DNA of 53,882 nt from Anaerolineales bacterium. GTDB lineage: Bacteria > Chloroflexota > Anaerolineae > Anaerolineales > Villigracilaceae. The first letter of the stretch is position 1; each line of letters begins with the position of its first letter. Under the pieces are notes generated by a model. The model saw nothing but the letters and a program-made list of their open reading frames with translations. It was not told where the DNA came from and searched no databases. Below are positions 28,003 to 36,199 of this stretch, one piece after another. Location: assembly GCA_026928255.1 (NCBI GenBank), contig JAIXKJ010000008.1, forward strand, positions 39,440-93,321. Direction: 5' to 3'. The position numbers and the translations under genes are program-made.

Positions 28003-28069
28003 AATAATTCCTTTACATTTCAAACGTTTTATTTTTTTGATTCGTTATGATTGCGTTTGAAGTTCAATC

Positions 28070-28107
28070 AACGACATAATAATTTTTATGTTGATTATTA
28101 TGTCGTT
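28070..28107. promoter_or_regulatory. Palindromic operator near the ATP-grasp transcription start
   Basis: Perfect 14-bp inverted arms (28070-28083 and 28094-28107) around a 10-nt spacer. It lies immediately downstream of the minus-strand -10 box at 28108-28113 and so covers the expected start of transcription. A second, mutually exclusive pairing exists between 28066-28072 and 28090-28096 (AATCAAC/GTTGATT). The position fits a repressor site; a structured leader is the alternative. Confidence 0.6.
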
Positions 28108-28135
28108 ATTTTATACAACTATTGATTAATGTAAA
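28108..28135 (-). promoter_or_regulatory. Promoter of the ATP-grasp gene
   Basis: On the minus strand, TTTACA (28130-28135) and TAAAAT (28108-28113) are spaced by 16 bp. The start of transcription would be near 28101, giving a leader of about 100 nt. Confidence 0.55.
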
Positions 28136-28229
28136 GGTTTTTAGACGCATGTTTATCTTAAAATACTTGCAATCTTTTTAGCGTTGTTTGCGGCAAGGGA
28201 GAAAAATTTCTTTAAGGTTGTTAAGGTTC

Positions 28230-29033
28230 TTAAGGTTGTCGTTGCTTTCCCTTCTTCATTTTCTTTAATACGACGGCAACCAGCAGCCCCGCTCGCCAAA
28301 AGGCGACGGCTGCCATGCCGTGCGCTAAGACGGCAAATAGTGGCGGCGTTTCGGATGTGTAATAAGTCCAACATTCGCGGGTTGTGCCCCATAATTCCAG
28401 AAAATATCCTAAGCCGACTCCGGCGACGAAGGTCAATAACGCCGCGCGATGATTCGTCGGCGTGAGGACGAGCAAAACGCACAAGAGGAGCGAGAGAACG
28501 GTATAGGGTTTGTCTAAGGTTGGGGAAACAAAGATCAGCATCAAGGTCAGGAAAGAGGCGAAAGTAATCCAATATAAAATGACAAAAGAAGACGGATGAA
28601 TCGCTTCCCCAAATCGCAGTTCTAGTTTTTTCAGCGTCCAATTAATGAAGCGCGTGATTCGGTCAATGGACAAACTGGCGATGGGCCAGGCGGGGATGAT
28701 CCACAACGGCGGGCGTTCGGCGGTGTAGTAATGCCAAAGGTTGGTTTGCGTGCCCCAACTTTCGACGGCTAAGCCGCCGCACACGCCGACGAAAACAATC
28801 AGCCAATCGGTTTTTAGGTTTGCCCGCGCCACAACGCTTACGGACATAAAAAGAAAAATGCCGATAAGCAGCCAGTCTATGTAGAGCCACCACGCGCCGT
28901 TCCAATCTATGTAGGATAGAACTTCTTCGGCGAGCGGACGCCAAATGTAAACGATGAGAAAAATAACGGCGAAGAAACCGCCCAACAAAAAAGACGAATC
29001 GCGAGTCCAGAACGGCTGTTTTTCTTTTTCCAT
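28230..29033 (-). CDS. Membrane protein with internal duplication
   Basis: A 267-residue membrane protein with about seven hydrophobic helices. It contains two copies of one unit: VESWGTQTNLWHYYTAE...PPLW near residues 90-110 and LELWGTTRECWTYYTSE...PPLF near 215-235, each followed by a Gly/Ala-rich helix. The repeated E-x-W-G-T...W-x-Y-Y and PPL pattern is faintly reminiscent of carotenoid-biosynthesis membrane proteins (DUF422/lycopene-cyclase-like), but I would not assign that function. A TATAAT box 6 nt before the ATG, with no ribosome site, indicates a leaderless transcript. The 28136-28229 stretch after it holds short AAGGTT repeats only. Confidence 0.7.
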   Translation of the reverse strand: MEKEKQPFWTRDSSFLLGGFFAVIFLIVYIWRPLAEEVLSYIDWNGAWWLYIDWLLIGIFLFMSVSVVARANLKTDWLIVFVGVCGGLAVESWGTQTNLWHYYTAERPPLWIIPAWPIASLSIDRITRFINWTLKKLELRFGEAIHPSSFVILYWITFASFLTLMLIFVSPTLDKPYTVLSLLLCVLLVLTPTNHRAALLTFVAGVGLGYFLELWGTTRECWTYYTSETPPLFAVLAHGMAAVAFWRAGLLVAVVLKKMKKGKQRQP

Positions 29034-29039
29034 GCGCCG

Positions 29040-29045
29040 ATTATA
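29040..29045 (-). promoter_or_regulatory. -10 box for leaderless gene ending at 28230
   Basis: TATAAT on the minus strand ends 6 nt before the ATG at 29033. Confidence 0.5.
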
Positions 29046-29095
29046 GCGCGATAAAATTTTGATGAAATTTTAACAATCTTAAAGAAATACGCGAG

Positions 29096-29101
29096 TATAA
29101 T
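29096..29101 (+). promoter_or_regulatory. -10 box for the DUF3597 gene
   Basis: TATAAT lies 57 nt before the ATG at 29159, leaving room for a leader of about 50 nt with an AAGGA ribosome site. No good -35 is visible. Confidence 0.4.
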
Positions 29102-29158
29102 TCGCAAGCAATCAGGTTAGCGAACGCCTGTAGAAATTAAGACGAAAAGGAATTTGTT

Positions 29159-29647
29159 ATGGGACTCTTCAGTAATATTCTCGAAAAACTTGGCATGAAA
29201 AAGAAGCAAGAAGAAGCGAAACCCGCCGCTCCGGCCGCTGGCGCTTCTGCCGCCGGCGTTGGCGGCGCGCCTGCCGCTCCTGCCGCTCATCCTTCCACCC
29301 CCGCGCCGACTTTCCGCGCCGACGCCCGCTTCGTGGACGAAAAGAAAGTCGAAGCCCCCGCCGCCGAAGCCGCTCATCCCGCCGCGATTTCCGTCGTGGA
29401 CGTGGTCGCTCAATTAGAGACCAAAGCCAAAGGCAAAGGACTCGATTGGAAAGTTTCCATCGTGGACTTGCTCAAACTGCTCGATATTGATTCGAGCCTC
29501 GAAGCCCGCAAAGAACTCGCCAAAGAACTCAACTGCCCCGAAGATCAAATGAGCGATTCCGCTCGCATGAACGTTTGGCTGCACAAAGAAGTTCTGCGAA
29601 AGATCGCCGAAAACGGCGGCAACATCCCCGCCGATTTGCTCGACTAA
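29159..29647 (+). CDS. DUF3597 domain protein
   Basis: A 162-residue soluble protein. The start MGLFSNILEKLG leads into a Lys/Glu stretch, then an Ala/Pro-rich linker (about 22-60). The C-terminal domain (about 75-160) matches DUF3597, with VDVVAQLETKA, DWKVSIVDLLKLL, LAKELNC and MNVWLHKEVLRKIAENGG. It is a small helical domain of unknown function that is common in bacteria and sometimes linked to LysM or wall proteins. AAGGA lies 7 nt before the ATG. It is monocistronic, between its own -10 box and a strong terminator. Confidence 0.85.
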   Translation: MGLFSNILEKLGMKKKQEEAKPAAPAAGASAAGVGGAPAAPAAHPSTPAPTFRADARFVDEKKVEAPAAEAAHPAAISVVDVVAQLETKAKGKGLDWKVSIVDLLKLLDIDSSLEARKELAKELNCPEDQMSDSARMNVWLHKEVLRKIAENGGNIPADLLD

Positions 29648-29663
29648 TTTTTAGCAAGTTTGC

Positions 29664-29701
29664 AAACTTCCGAAACCTTAAAGGCTTCGGAAGTTTTTTT
29701 A
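29664..29701 (+). terminator. Intrinsic terminator
   Basis: Arms 29664-29674 and 29686-29696 pair over 11 bp, with an inner CC/GG, and are followed by a T run. Confidence 0.85.
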
Positions 29702-29708
29702 TTTCTGA

Positions 29709-29714
29709 TAAAAT
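29709..29714 (+). promoter_or_regulatory. -10 box for leaderless comM
   Basis: TAAAAT ends 6 nt before the ATG at 29721; the gap holds no ribosome site. Confidence 0.45.
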
Positions 29715-29720
29715 CTCCGC

Positions 29721-31250
29721 ATGTTATCCCGCGTTTATTCGTGCGCCGTAGCCGGGCTGGAAGGCGTCATCGTCGAAGTCGAAGTGGATTACACCAACGG
29801 TCTGCCCGCCGTCGTCATCGTCGGCTTGCCCGACGCGGCGGTGCAAGAAAGCCGCGAGCGCGTGCAAACCGCCGTCAAAAACGCCGGGCTCAATTTTCCG
29901 CGCCATCGCATCGTCGTCAATTTATCGCCCGCCGCCATCCGCAAAGAAGGTCCCGCCTACGATCTGCCCATCGCGCTGGGCGTGATTATTTTGGCAGGCT
30001 ATCTTCCGCAAGAAAGTATTGCGGGCGCGATGTTCGTCGGCGAACTTTCGCTGGACGGCATCGTCCGCCACACGCGCGGCGTGCTTCCGATGGCGGCGGC
30101 GGCGCGCGCCAGCGGATTCACGCGCATGTTCGTCCCTGAATCGGATGCGGGCGAAGCGGCGTTGATTCCCGATTTGGAAGTGTATCCCGTTCAATCGCTC
30201 GCGCATCTTTACGACCATTTAGCGGGTCGGCGTCTCATTCAGCCTTATCAACCCGTCGAGGATTCTTCCGAGCCGCTTTTCGTCCCGACGGACTTTGCCG
30301 AAATTAAAGGACAAGAACACGTCAAGCGCGCGTTGGAAGTGGCGGCGGCGGGCGGACATAACGTGTTGATGACTGGCAGCCCTGGCGCGGGAAAGACGTT
30401 GCTCGCCCGCGCCATGCCCGGCATTCTGCCTGAAATGTCCATCGAAGAATCGCTGGACGTAACGCGCATTTATTCGGTGGCAGACCAACTGCCCGCAGGG
30501 ACGCCGCTCATTAAGCAACGTCCCTTTCGCGCGCCGCATCACACCATTTCGCACGCGGGTTTGGTCGGCGGCGGAAACATCCCCAAGCCCGGAGAAATTT
30601 CTCTCGCGCATCGCGGCGTGTTATTCCTCGACGAATTTCCGGAGTTCGGCAGCCGCGTGCTTGAAGTCATGCGTCAGCCGATGGAAGATAAAGCGGTAAC
30701 CATCAGCCGCGCCAAAGGCTCGCTGACCTTTTCCGCCAACTTTCAACTCATCGCCGCGATGAATCCCTGTCCGTGCGGCTACTACGGCGATTCGCAAAAA
30801 GCCTGCACTTGCGCGCCCGCTGTGGTAACCAAATATCAAAAGCGGATCTCTGGTCCCTTATTGGATCGCATTGACATTCACATCGAAGTCCCGCGCGTGG
30901 ACTACGAAAAGTTGAGCGGAGAGCGCTTGGGCGAATCGTCGGCAGCGATTCGCGCCCGCGTGCAAGCGGCAAGGGACGCGCAAACGCGGCGCTTTGCGAG
31001 TCTCGCGTCGGCGGAGGTTGCCGCCAACGCGGACATGCGTATCGGCGAGGTGCGCCAATTTTGCAAACTCAACGCCGAAGGTCAAAGCCTGATGCGGGCG
31101 GCGATGAGTCAGTTAAATTTATCGGCGCGGGCGTATCATCGCATTTTGAAATTATCGCGCACCATCGCGGACTTGGCAGGGGACGCGGAGATCCAGTCCT
31201 CGCATTTGGCGGAGGCGCTACAATACCGACCGAAAATTATGATCGGTTAA
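29721..31250 (+). CDS. comM: YifB/ComM-family Mg-chelatase-like ATPase
   Basis: A 509-residue AAA+ ATPase of the YifB/ComM family. An N-terminal Lon-protease-like fold (about 5-165) includes GLPDAAVQESRERV. The Mg-chelatase-type AAA+ core follows, with Walker A TGSPGAGKTLLA (near 218-229) and Walker B LFLDEFPEF. A cysteine cluster typical of the family (NPCPCGYYGDSQKACTC) lies near residues 353-369. The C-terminal lid ends in HLAEALQYRP. In naturally competent bacteria ComM is a hexameric helicase that speeds branch migration during integration of incoming DNA, so the host may be able to take up DNA or use it in other recombination. Confidence 0.9.
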   Translation: MLSRVYSCAVAGLEGVIVEVEVDYTNGLPAVVIVGLPDAAVQESRERVQTAVKNAGLNFPRHRIVVNLSPAAIRKEGPAYDLPIALGVIILAGYLPQESIAGAMFVGELSLDGIVRHTRGVLPMAAAARASGFTRMFVPESDAGEAALIPDLEVYPVQSLAHLYDHLAGRRLIQPYQPVEDSSEPLFVPTDFAEIKGQEHVKRALEVAAAGGHNVLMTGSPGAGKTLLARAMPGILPEMSIEESLDVTRIYSVADQLPAGTPLIKQRPFRAPHHTISHAGLVGGGNIPKPGEISLAHRGVLFLDEFPEFGSRVLEVMRQPMEDKAVTISRAKGSLTFSANFQLIAAMNPCPCGYYGDSQKACTCAPAVVTKYQKRISGPLLDRIDIHIEVPRVDYEKLSGERLGESSAAIRARVQAARDAQTRRFASLASAEVAANADMRIGEVRQFCKLNAEGQSLMRAAMSQLNLSARAYHRILKLSRTIADLAGDAEIQSSHLAEALQYRPKIMIG

Positions 31251-31292
31251 GAAATTTAATCTACCCTATTTTTGAAAGAACTCGAAAAAAAT

Positions 31293-31460
31293 ATGAAAGC
31301 GCTTCGCGTCGTCATCTTCTTAATTCTTCTGCTCTTTATCGCTTTGGCGTGCAAGCGCGGCATAGATTACCCTCCCGCGCTCAACTCCTCGTACTTACGG
31401 CGGACTTCGCGCATGTCTTCCCACATTAACGATTTGGGCGAGCCGGGCGCGCGCGATTGA
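31293..31460 (+). CDS. Possible tiny lipoprotein or gene remnant
   Basis: A 55-codon reading frame whose first 20 residues look like a real lipoprotein signal (MKALRVV, a Leu/Ile core, lipobox ALAC). From about residue 27 it runs antisense to the end of the uracil-DNA glycosylase gene, and there the protein has no clear fold. It could be a remnant of a lipoprotein gene cut by the neighbouring gene, or chance. No clear ribosome site or promoter is present. Confidence 0.2.
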   Translation: MKALRVVIFLILLLFIALACKRGIDYPPALNSSYLRRTSRMSSHINDLGEPGARD

Positions 31461-31978
31461 TTTCGCAAAAGATAAGAAGGGTGGAAAATCGGCATGATTA
31501 AGCGCCCGTCCATTTCAATCCATTTGCCGCGCAACAAGGTGATGCCCGTCTTTTGCAAAACGGATTGACAAGCGACGTTGCCCGTCAGCAAAACAATCAG
31601 CGGGTTGACGAGGCGCATAATCTCAAAAACGAAGGGGCGATAAAAGGCGATCTCTTTATCGTTCGGCTTGCGGAAGTTCGCGCCATTCGCGCCGGGCGGC
31701 AACCGAAAAACAGAGTTGATAACGTAAGCGTCGTTCTCCGAATCAAATTCCGCCGCCTGTAAAATTTTATCCAACAGTTGACCCGCCGGACCGACGAACG
31801 GTTTGCCTTTGATATTTTCCTGCGGGCCGGGCGCCTCGCCGACGATGAGCAAACGCGCGCGCGGGTTGCCGCGACTGACGACGACCTTTGTCCCTGCGTC
31901 TGCCAGCGGATCGTCGGTCAATCCGTAAATGGCGGCGAGGGCTTCATCAAGAGACGAATAAGCGGGGGATGGAATCAT
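31367..31978 (-). CDS. Family-4-like uracil-DNA glycosylase without Fe-S cysteines
   Basis: A 203-residue protein of the uracil-DNA glycosylase superfamily, closest to family 4. Motif I is VGEAPGPQE with the following GKPFVGPAGQLLDK, and motif II is IFHPSYLLRN. These enzymes remove uracil from DNA and start base-excision repair. Family 4 enzymes carry a 4Fe-4S cluster on four cysteines. Here the matching positions read LTDDPL, FRLPPG and FYRPF, and the only cysteine is in NVACQSV, so no cluster can form. I chose the ATG at 31978 because a TATAAT box lies 7 nt upstream, fitting a leaderless start; longer in-frame starts would cross that box. Confidence 0.82.
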   Translation of the reverse strand: MIPSPAYSSLDEALAAIYGLTDDPLADAGTKVVVSRGNPRARLLIVGEAPGPQENIKGKPFVGPAGQLLDKILQAAEFDSENDAYVINSVFRLPPGANGANFRKPNDKEIAFYRPFVFEIMRLVNPLIVLLTGNVACQSVLQKTGITLLRGKWIEMDGRLIMPIFHPSYLLRNQSRAPGSPKSLMWEDMREVRRKYEELSAGG

Positions 31979-31985
31979 GTCAAAC

Positions 31986-31991
31986 ATTATA
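31986..31991 (-). promoter_or_regulatory. -10 box for leaderless uracil-DNA glycosylase gene
   Basis: TATAAT on the minus strand, 7 nt before the ATG at 31978. Confidence 0.5.
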
Positions 31992-32015
31992 CATGCAACG
32001 CCCTTTATTTTGCCC

Positions 32016-32044
32016 TTGTGAAAACGCTCCGAAACTCGTATAAT
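32016..32044 (+). promoter_or_regulatory. Main promoter of the 32-53 kb catabolic operon
   Basis: TTGTGA (32016-32021) and TATAAT (32039-32044) with a 17-bp spacer, the best sigma-70-type promoter in the window. Transcription would start near 32051 and leave a leader of about 125 nt with no obvious riboswitch fold. Confidence 0.65.
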
Positions 32045-32177
32045 GCTTAAGTTGTAAGACAAATTATCGCAATAATCCCTGCGTCGTCAAGAAGCCCTGC
32101 ACCAATAAAAAATACGGATTCTTCCAGTTATTTTTGTTTGATTCGGTTCGTTATCTCTCATCTTAAAGAAGGAGTTT

Positions 32178-33383
32178 ATGCGTCCGTTACAAAACATTCG
32201 AGTTCTGGACATGACCCGCGCCCTCGCCGGCCCCTACTGCACGATGATGTTGGGCGATCTCGGCGCGGACGTGGTCAAAGTGGAACGCCCCAAAAGCGGC
32301 GACGAAAGCCGCGGCTGGGGACCGCCTTTTGTGGGGGAAGCATACGGCGCGTACGCGGGCGAGTCCGCTTATTTTCTCGCCGCCAACCGAAACAAACGCA
32401 GCATCACCGTCAACATTCAAAGCGCCGAAGGGCAAGAGATTCTGCGCCGACTGGCAAGCGAAGCGGACGTCTTCGTCGAGAATTACCGCACGGGCGATTT
32501 GGACAAACTCGGTCTCGGCTACGACGACCTGCATCGCCTCTATCCCAAATTGATTTACTGCTCCATCAGCGGCTACGGGCGCACAGGACCCTACGCTAAC
32601 CGCCCAGGCTACGACGCCATCATCCAAGCCGAAGGCGGCATGATGAGCCTGACCGGTCCCGTCGAAGGACCGCCCTCGCGCGTCGGCATCCCCATCATTG
32701 ACATCACTTCTGGCATGTTCGCCTCGACGGCGATTCTCTCCGCCCTGCGCGCCCGCGACCTGACGGGCGAAGGGCAGTTGATTGACATCTCGCTCTTCGA
32801 CGCGCACATCGCCCTGTTGACCAACGCCGCCTCGAACTACCTCGTCGGCGGACAGCCCCCGCGCCGACTCGGCAACGCGCACCCCAACATCACCCCTTAC
32901 GAAATCTTCCCCGTCAGCAACGGCTGGATTATGGTCGGCGCGGCGAACGACCGTCAGTGGGCGACTCTCTGCGGAATCTTGAATCGCCCCGATTTGTTGA
33001 ATGACGCGCGTTTTGAAGGCAACTCGAAGCGTGTGGCAAATCGCATGGAATTGCTGGCGGAGTTGAATCAAACGTTCGCTCAGCGCAACGCCCGCGATTG
33101 GCTGGACGCGCTGATGCAAGCGGGGTTGCCCTGCGCGCCGATTAACGACCTGCCGCAAGTCTTCGCCGACCCGCAGACCGAAGCGCGCAACATGATTTTG
33201 CAGACGCAACACCCGACGGCTGGCACAGTACGCATGACGGGCTTCCCCTATAAATTCTCGGAGACGCCCGCCGAAGTCCACGCGCCGCCGCCGACGCTCG
33301 GTCAGCACACGGACGAAGTCCTCGCGCAGTTGAAGTATTCGGAGGAAGAAATCCGCGCCTTGCACGAAAAAGGCGCGGTGTGA
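32178..33383 (+). CDS. Class III CoA-transferase (CaiB/BaiF family)
   Basis: A 401-residue family III CoA-transferase, which moves CoA between a CoA thioester and a free carboxylic acid, as formyl-CoA:oxalate CoA-transferase does. The catalytic aspartate is probably Asp175 in PIIDITSGM. Other family lines are DMTRALAGPYCTMMLGDLGA at the start, NRNKRSI, ENYRTG and SGYGRTGPYA. An AAGGAG site lies 5 nt before the ATG. It is the first gene after the promoter at 32016. In a pathway producing oxamate or oxalurate-like acids, a transferase of this type could activate a carboxylate such as oxalate or oxamate (inference). The actual acid is unknown. Confidence 0.88.
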   Translation: MRPLQNIRVLDMTRALAGPYCTMMLGDLGADVVKVERPKSGDESRGWGPPFVGEAYGAYAGESAYFLAANRNKRSITVNIQSAEGQEILRRLASEADVFVENYRTGDLDKLGLGYDDLHRLYPKLIYCSISGYGRTGPYANRPGYDAIIQAEGGMMSLTGPVEGPPSRVGIPIIDITSGMFASTAILSALRARDLTGEGQLIDISLFDAHIALLTNAASNYLVGGQPPRRLGNAHPNITPYEIFPVSNGWIMVGAANDRQWATLCGILNRPDLLNDARFEGNSKRVANRMELLAELNQTFAQRNARDWLDALMQAGLPCAPINDLPQVFADPQTEARNMILQTQHPTAGTVRMTGFPYKFSETPAEVHAPPPTLGQHTDEVLAQLKYSEEEIRALHEKGAV

Positions 33384-33389
33384 AGAATA

Positions 33390-33454
33390 ACCACAGATAA
33401 ACGCAGATAAAAAGGATTTGTAAAAATCCCCGTTCATCTCCGTTTATCTCTGGT
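33390..33454. repeat. MITE-like palindromic repeat, family A
   Basis: About 65 bp with imperfect inverted ends: ACCACAGATAAACG at the left and CGTTTATCTCTGGT at the right, and an inner AAAGGATTT/AAATCCC pairing. Its right half recurs at 49567-49594, and a diverged, interrupted copy is at 37448-37570. It lies between the CoA-transferase and fdrA genes. Confidence 0.7.
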
Positions 33455-33472
33455 AAACAATTGGAAGGAATT

Positions 33473-35203
33473 ATGGAATTTATCAAAACAGAAATTCGCT
33501 CTGGCGCGTACTACGACTCGGTGGTGCTAATGCACTTGCAGCGCTCGCTGCTCGAAGAGCCCGGCGTGTTGGATTCGGGCGTCGTGATGGGCACGGACGC
33601 GAATAAAGAAGTCTTAGAACAAAGCGCCTTATTGGTGGACGAAGTCAAAGCCGCAGGCGCGGATGATTTAATCATCGTCGTCAAAGGCGCGGACGAAGCG
33701 CAGACGAGCGCCGCCCTCGCCAAAGTGGACGAACTCATCGCGGCGCGGCGCGGCGGCGGCATCGAACAAGATTACCGCGCCAAAACGCTCGACACCGCCG
33801 CTAAAATGAATCCTGCCGCGCAGTGGGTTTTGGTCTCCGTGCCCGGACGTTACGCGGCGGGCGTGGCGCGAGAAGCGCTGGGCTTGGGCAAAAACGTCTT
33901 CCTATACAGCGACAACGTCTCGCTCGAAGACGAACTTTCCTTAAAGAAAGAAGCCGCCGAAAAAGGCTTGCTGGTGATGGGACCCGACTGCGGCACGGCA
34001 ATCGTCAACGGCGTGGGGCTGGGCTTTGCCAACAAAGTTCGGCGCGGCGGAATTGGCATGGTCGCCGCTTCTGGCACGGGCTTGCAGCAGGTAACGCTTC
34101 GCATTCATCAGATGGGCGGCGGCATCACGCACGCCATCGGCACGGGCGGACGCGACCTCTCGGAAGCGGTCAACGCCGCGACGCTGCGCCAAGCGCTGGA
34201 CGCCCTCAACCGCGACGCGAACACAAAAGTTATTGTGCTGCTCTCTAAGCCGCCTTCGCCCAACGTGGCGGCGGAAATTATCGCGGCGGCGCGCAAAGCG
34301 AGCAAGCCCGTCATCGTCAACTTCATCGGCTACGCCACGTCCATGCGAAAAGTGGATAACGTAACCTTTGCGACGACGTTTGACGAAACCGCACAACTGG
34401 CGATTGAAGCCGAAAAAAATCCCGCCGCCGAAACGCAGGAGTCGAATCTCGAAGGCTTTGCCGACGGTCAGCGTTACCTGCGCGGGCTGTTCTCCGGCGG
34501 CACGCTGGCGTACGAGACGCAGTTGATTTTGCGCGATTACCTGCCCGCCGTCTATTCCAACGCGCCGCTGGACAAAGCGCTGAGTCTGAAAGATCCGCTC
34601 GTCAGCCATGAAAATTCGATTGTGGATTTGGGCGAAGACGTCTTCACCGTCGGGCGCTTGCACCCGATGATGGACAACGATTTGCGCATCCGCCGCTTGG
34701 ATAAGGAAGCGCACGACCCCGAAGTCGCGGTCATTTTATTAGACGTAGTGTTGGGCTACGGCTCGCATCCGAATCCCGCTTCGGAGTTAGCGCCCGCCAT
34801 CGTCAAAGCCCGCCGCGCCGCCGAAGAAGCGGGACGGAGGCTCGAAGTGGTTGCTCTCGTGGCAGGCACGGACGAAGACCCGCAAAATATGGACGAGCAG
34901 ATTCGTCTATTAAAAGAAGCGGGCGCGATTGTGGAAGTCAGCAACGACGCCGCCGCCCGCCGCGTCGGACGATTGGCGCGGGCGCTGAATCAGCGCGGAG
35001 TCAGCCCGACGGCGGCGACCAACCCTCCCGTCAAGGTTGAGGCGTTGAATCAACCTTTAGCCGCCATCAACGTCGGCTTGGAATCCTTCTTCGAGGCGCT
35101 GACCTCGCAGGGCGCGGAAGTCGTCCATGTAGATTGGAAACCCGCCGCGGGCGGCAACGAAAAGTTGATGGATATTTTGGCGCGCATGAAAAGCAAAAAG
35201 TAA
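33473..35203 (+). CDS. fdrA: FdrA/AllF-family protein (succinyl-CoA-synthetase-like)
   Basis: A 576-residue protein of the FdrA family, built like succinyl-CoA synthetase alpha and beta parts in one chain. The N-terminal part (about 1-120) is FdrA-specific; a CoA-binding-like Rossmann domain (about 120-205) includes MGPDCGTAIVNGVGLGF, and ligase-like domains follow, with AASGTGLQQV, GTGGRDLSEAV and FSGGTLAYE. In E. coli, FdrA (AllF) has been reported with YlbE (AllG) and YlbF (AllH) as the oxamate carbamoyltransferase that turns oxalurate and phosphate into oxamate and carbamoyl phosphate. The DUF1116 and DUF2877 partners are in this same operon. The start is the ATG at 33473, 3 nt after AAGGA; an upstream TTG is less likely. 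Confidence 0.88.
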   Translation: MEFIKTEIRSGAYYDSVVLMHLQRSLLEEPGVLDSGVVMGTDANKEVLEQSALLVDEVKAAGADDLIIVVKGADEAQTSAALAKVDELIAARRGGGIEQDYRAKTLDTAAKMNPAAQWVLVSVPGRYAAGVAREALGLGKNVFLYSDNVSLEDELSLKKEAAEKGLLVMGPDCGTAIVNGVGLGFANKVRRGGIGMVAASGTGLQQVTLRIHQMGGGITHAIGTGGRDLSEAVNAATLRQALDALNRDANTKVIVLLSKPPSPNVAAEIIAAARKASKPVIVNFIGYATSMRKVDNVTFATTFDETAQLAIEAEKNPAAETQESNLEGFADGQRYLRGLFSGGTLAYETQLILRDYLPAVYSNAPLDKALSLKDPLVSHENSIVDLGEDVFTVGRLHPMMDNDLRIRRLDKEAHDPEVAVILLDVVLGYGSHPNPASELAPAIVKARRAAEEAGRRLEVVALVAGTDEDPQNMDEQIRLLKEAGAIVEVSNDAAARRVGRLARALNQRGVSPTAATNPPVKVEALNQPLAAINVGLESFFEALTSQGAEVVHVDWKPAAGGNEKLMDILARMKSKK

Positions 35204-35215
35204 AGGAGTAAAAAA

Positions 35216-36112
35216 ATGAAAGAGTTTATTGCGGCTTGCGTTCAGATTGGAATTACGCCCAACGACGTGAAAGCCAACGTCGAGAAGAGCGTGGCGTGGC
35301 TCGAAAAAGCGGTCAAAGAACACGACGCGGATTTAATCGTCTTCCCTGAAACGATTACGACGGGTTTCATCACGAACCTTAACGCGAACGAGTTGTGGGA
35401 TTTAGTGGACGAAGATTCAATTTTGACCGAGATCCAAAAGGCGGCGAAAGCGCACGGCGTGCATGTGGTTTGGCCCACCTATCGGCGCGGACCTGAACGC
35501 GGCTTGATTCTCAATTCGTCAATCTTAATCGGCGCGGACGGCGAAGAGATCGGCTCGTATGATAAGACGCATCCCTTCCCGCTTGAAAACGCGGCGTGCG
35601 GCGGATGGGTACAGGCTGGCACGCGCGCGGAAGTGTTCGAGACGGAACTCGGCGCGATTGGCATGATCATCTGCTACGACGGCGACTTCCCCGAACTCTC
35701 GCGCATTCTGGCGGTCAAAGGCGCGGAGGTCATCACGCGCCCCTCGGCGTTGCTGCGAAGTTTTGACATTTGGAATTTGACCACCAGCGCGCGCGCTTAT
35801 GACAATCACGTTTACATGGTGGCGACCAACTCGGTCGGTCCTGACGCGGGCGGCGGATTTTATTTTGGACACAGCATGATCGTCAACCCGATTGCCTGGC
35901 GTTTGGCGCAGGCGCGCGGCTCGGAAGAAATCGTCTCGTCGAAGTTGAACCCCGACCCGTTGCGGCACGTTACTTGGGGCAGCAAGAGTCCGCAGGCGTT
36001 CGACCATTTGGAAGACCGTAACCTCGAGCTATACCGAGAAAGTTTAGTGGAGGCGCGTTCGCGCTTTGAAATCGGCGAGCGCCTGCCGCGTTTGGATAAA
36101 GTGGAAAGCTAA
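35216..36112 (+). CDS. Nitrilase-superfamily carbon-nitrogen hydrolase
   Basis: A 298-residue hydrolase with the Glu-Lys-Cys catalytic triad of the superfamily: Glu45 in VFPETITT, Lys118 in SYDKTHPF and Cys153 in IICYDGDFPE. These enzymes cleave nonpeptide C-N bonds; branches include amidases, omega-amidases, N-carbamoyl amino acid hydrolases and beta-ureidopropionase. The strong AAAGGAG site and 12-bp gap to fdrA place it in the operon. Between FdrA and DUF1116, an amide or ureido compound such as oxamate or an N-carbamoyl acid is a sensible guess for the substrate, but the branch cannot be settled from sequence. Confidence 0.88.
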   Translation: MKEFIAACVQIGITPNDVKANVEKSVAWLEKAVKEHDADLIVFPETITTGFITNLNANELWDLVDEDSILTEIQKAAKAHGVHVVWPTYRRGPERGLILNSSILIGADGEEIGSYDKTHPFPLENAACGGWVQAGTRAEVFETELGAIGMIICYDGDFPELSRILAVKGAEVITRPSALLRSFDIWNLTTSARAYDNHVYMVATNSVGPDAGGGFYFGHSMIVNPIAWRLAQARGSEEIVSSKLNPDPLRHVTWGSKSPQAFDHLEDRNLELYRESLVEARSRFEIGERLPRLDKVES

Positions 36113-36120
36113 ACTGCTAT

Positions 36121-36176
36121 CCCTCATCCCTAACCCTTCCCCCGAAAGGGGAAGGGAGTTCCGCTAGGGCGAGGGC
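36121..36176. repeat. MITE-like palindromic repeat, family B (short copy)
   Basis: Hairpin arms 36134-36142 and 36148-36156, inside outer CCCTC (36121-36125) and GAGGG (36171-36175). It is related to the longer elements at 39272-39360 and 53729-53850. It lies between the nitrilase and DUF1116 genes. Confidence 0.65.
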
Positions 36177-36199
36177 ATGGTTATAAAGGAGTCAATTTT

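Noticed and set aside
32051..32177. Riboswitch in the leader of the catabolic operon
   Set aside because: No conserved purine, guanidine or other riboswitch core or stable paired fold could be recognised by eye.
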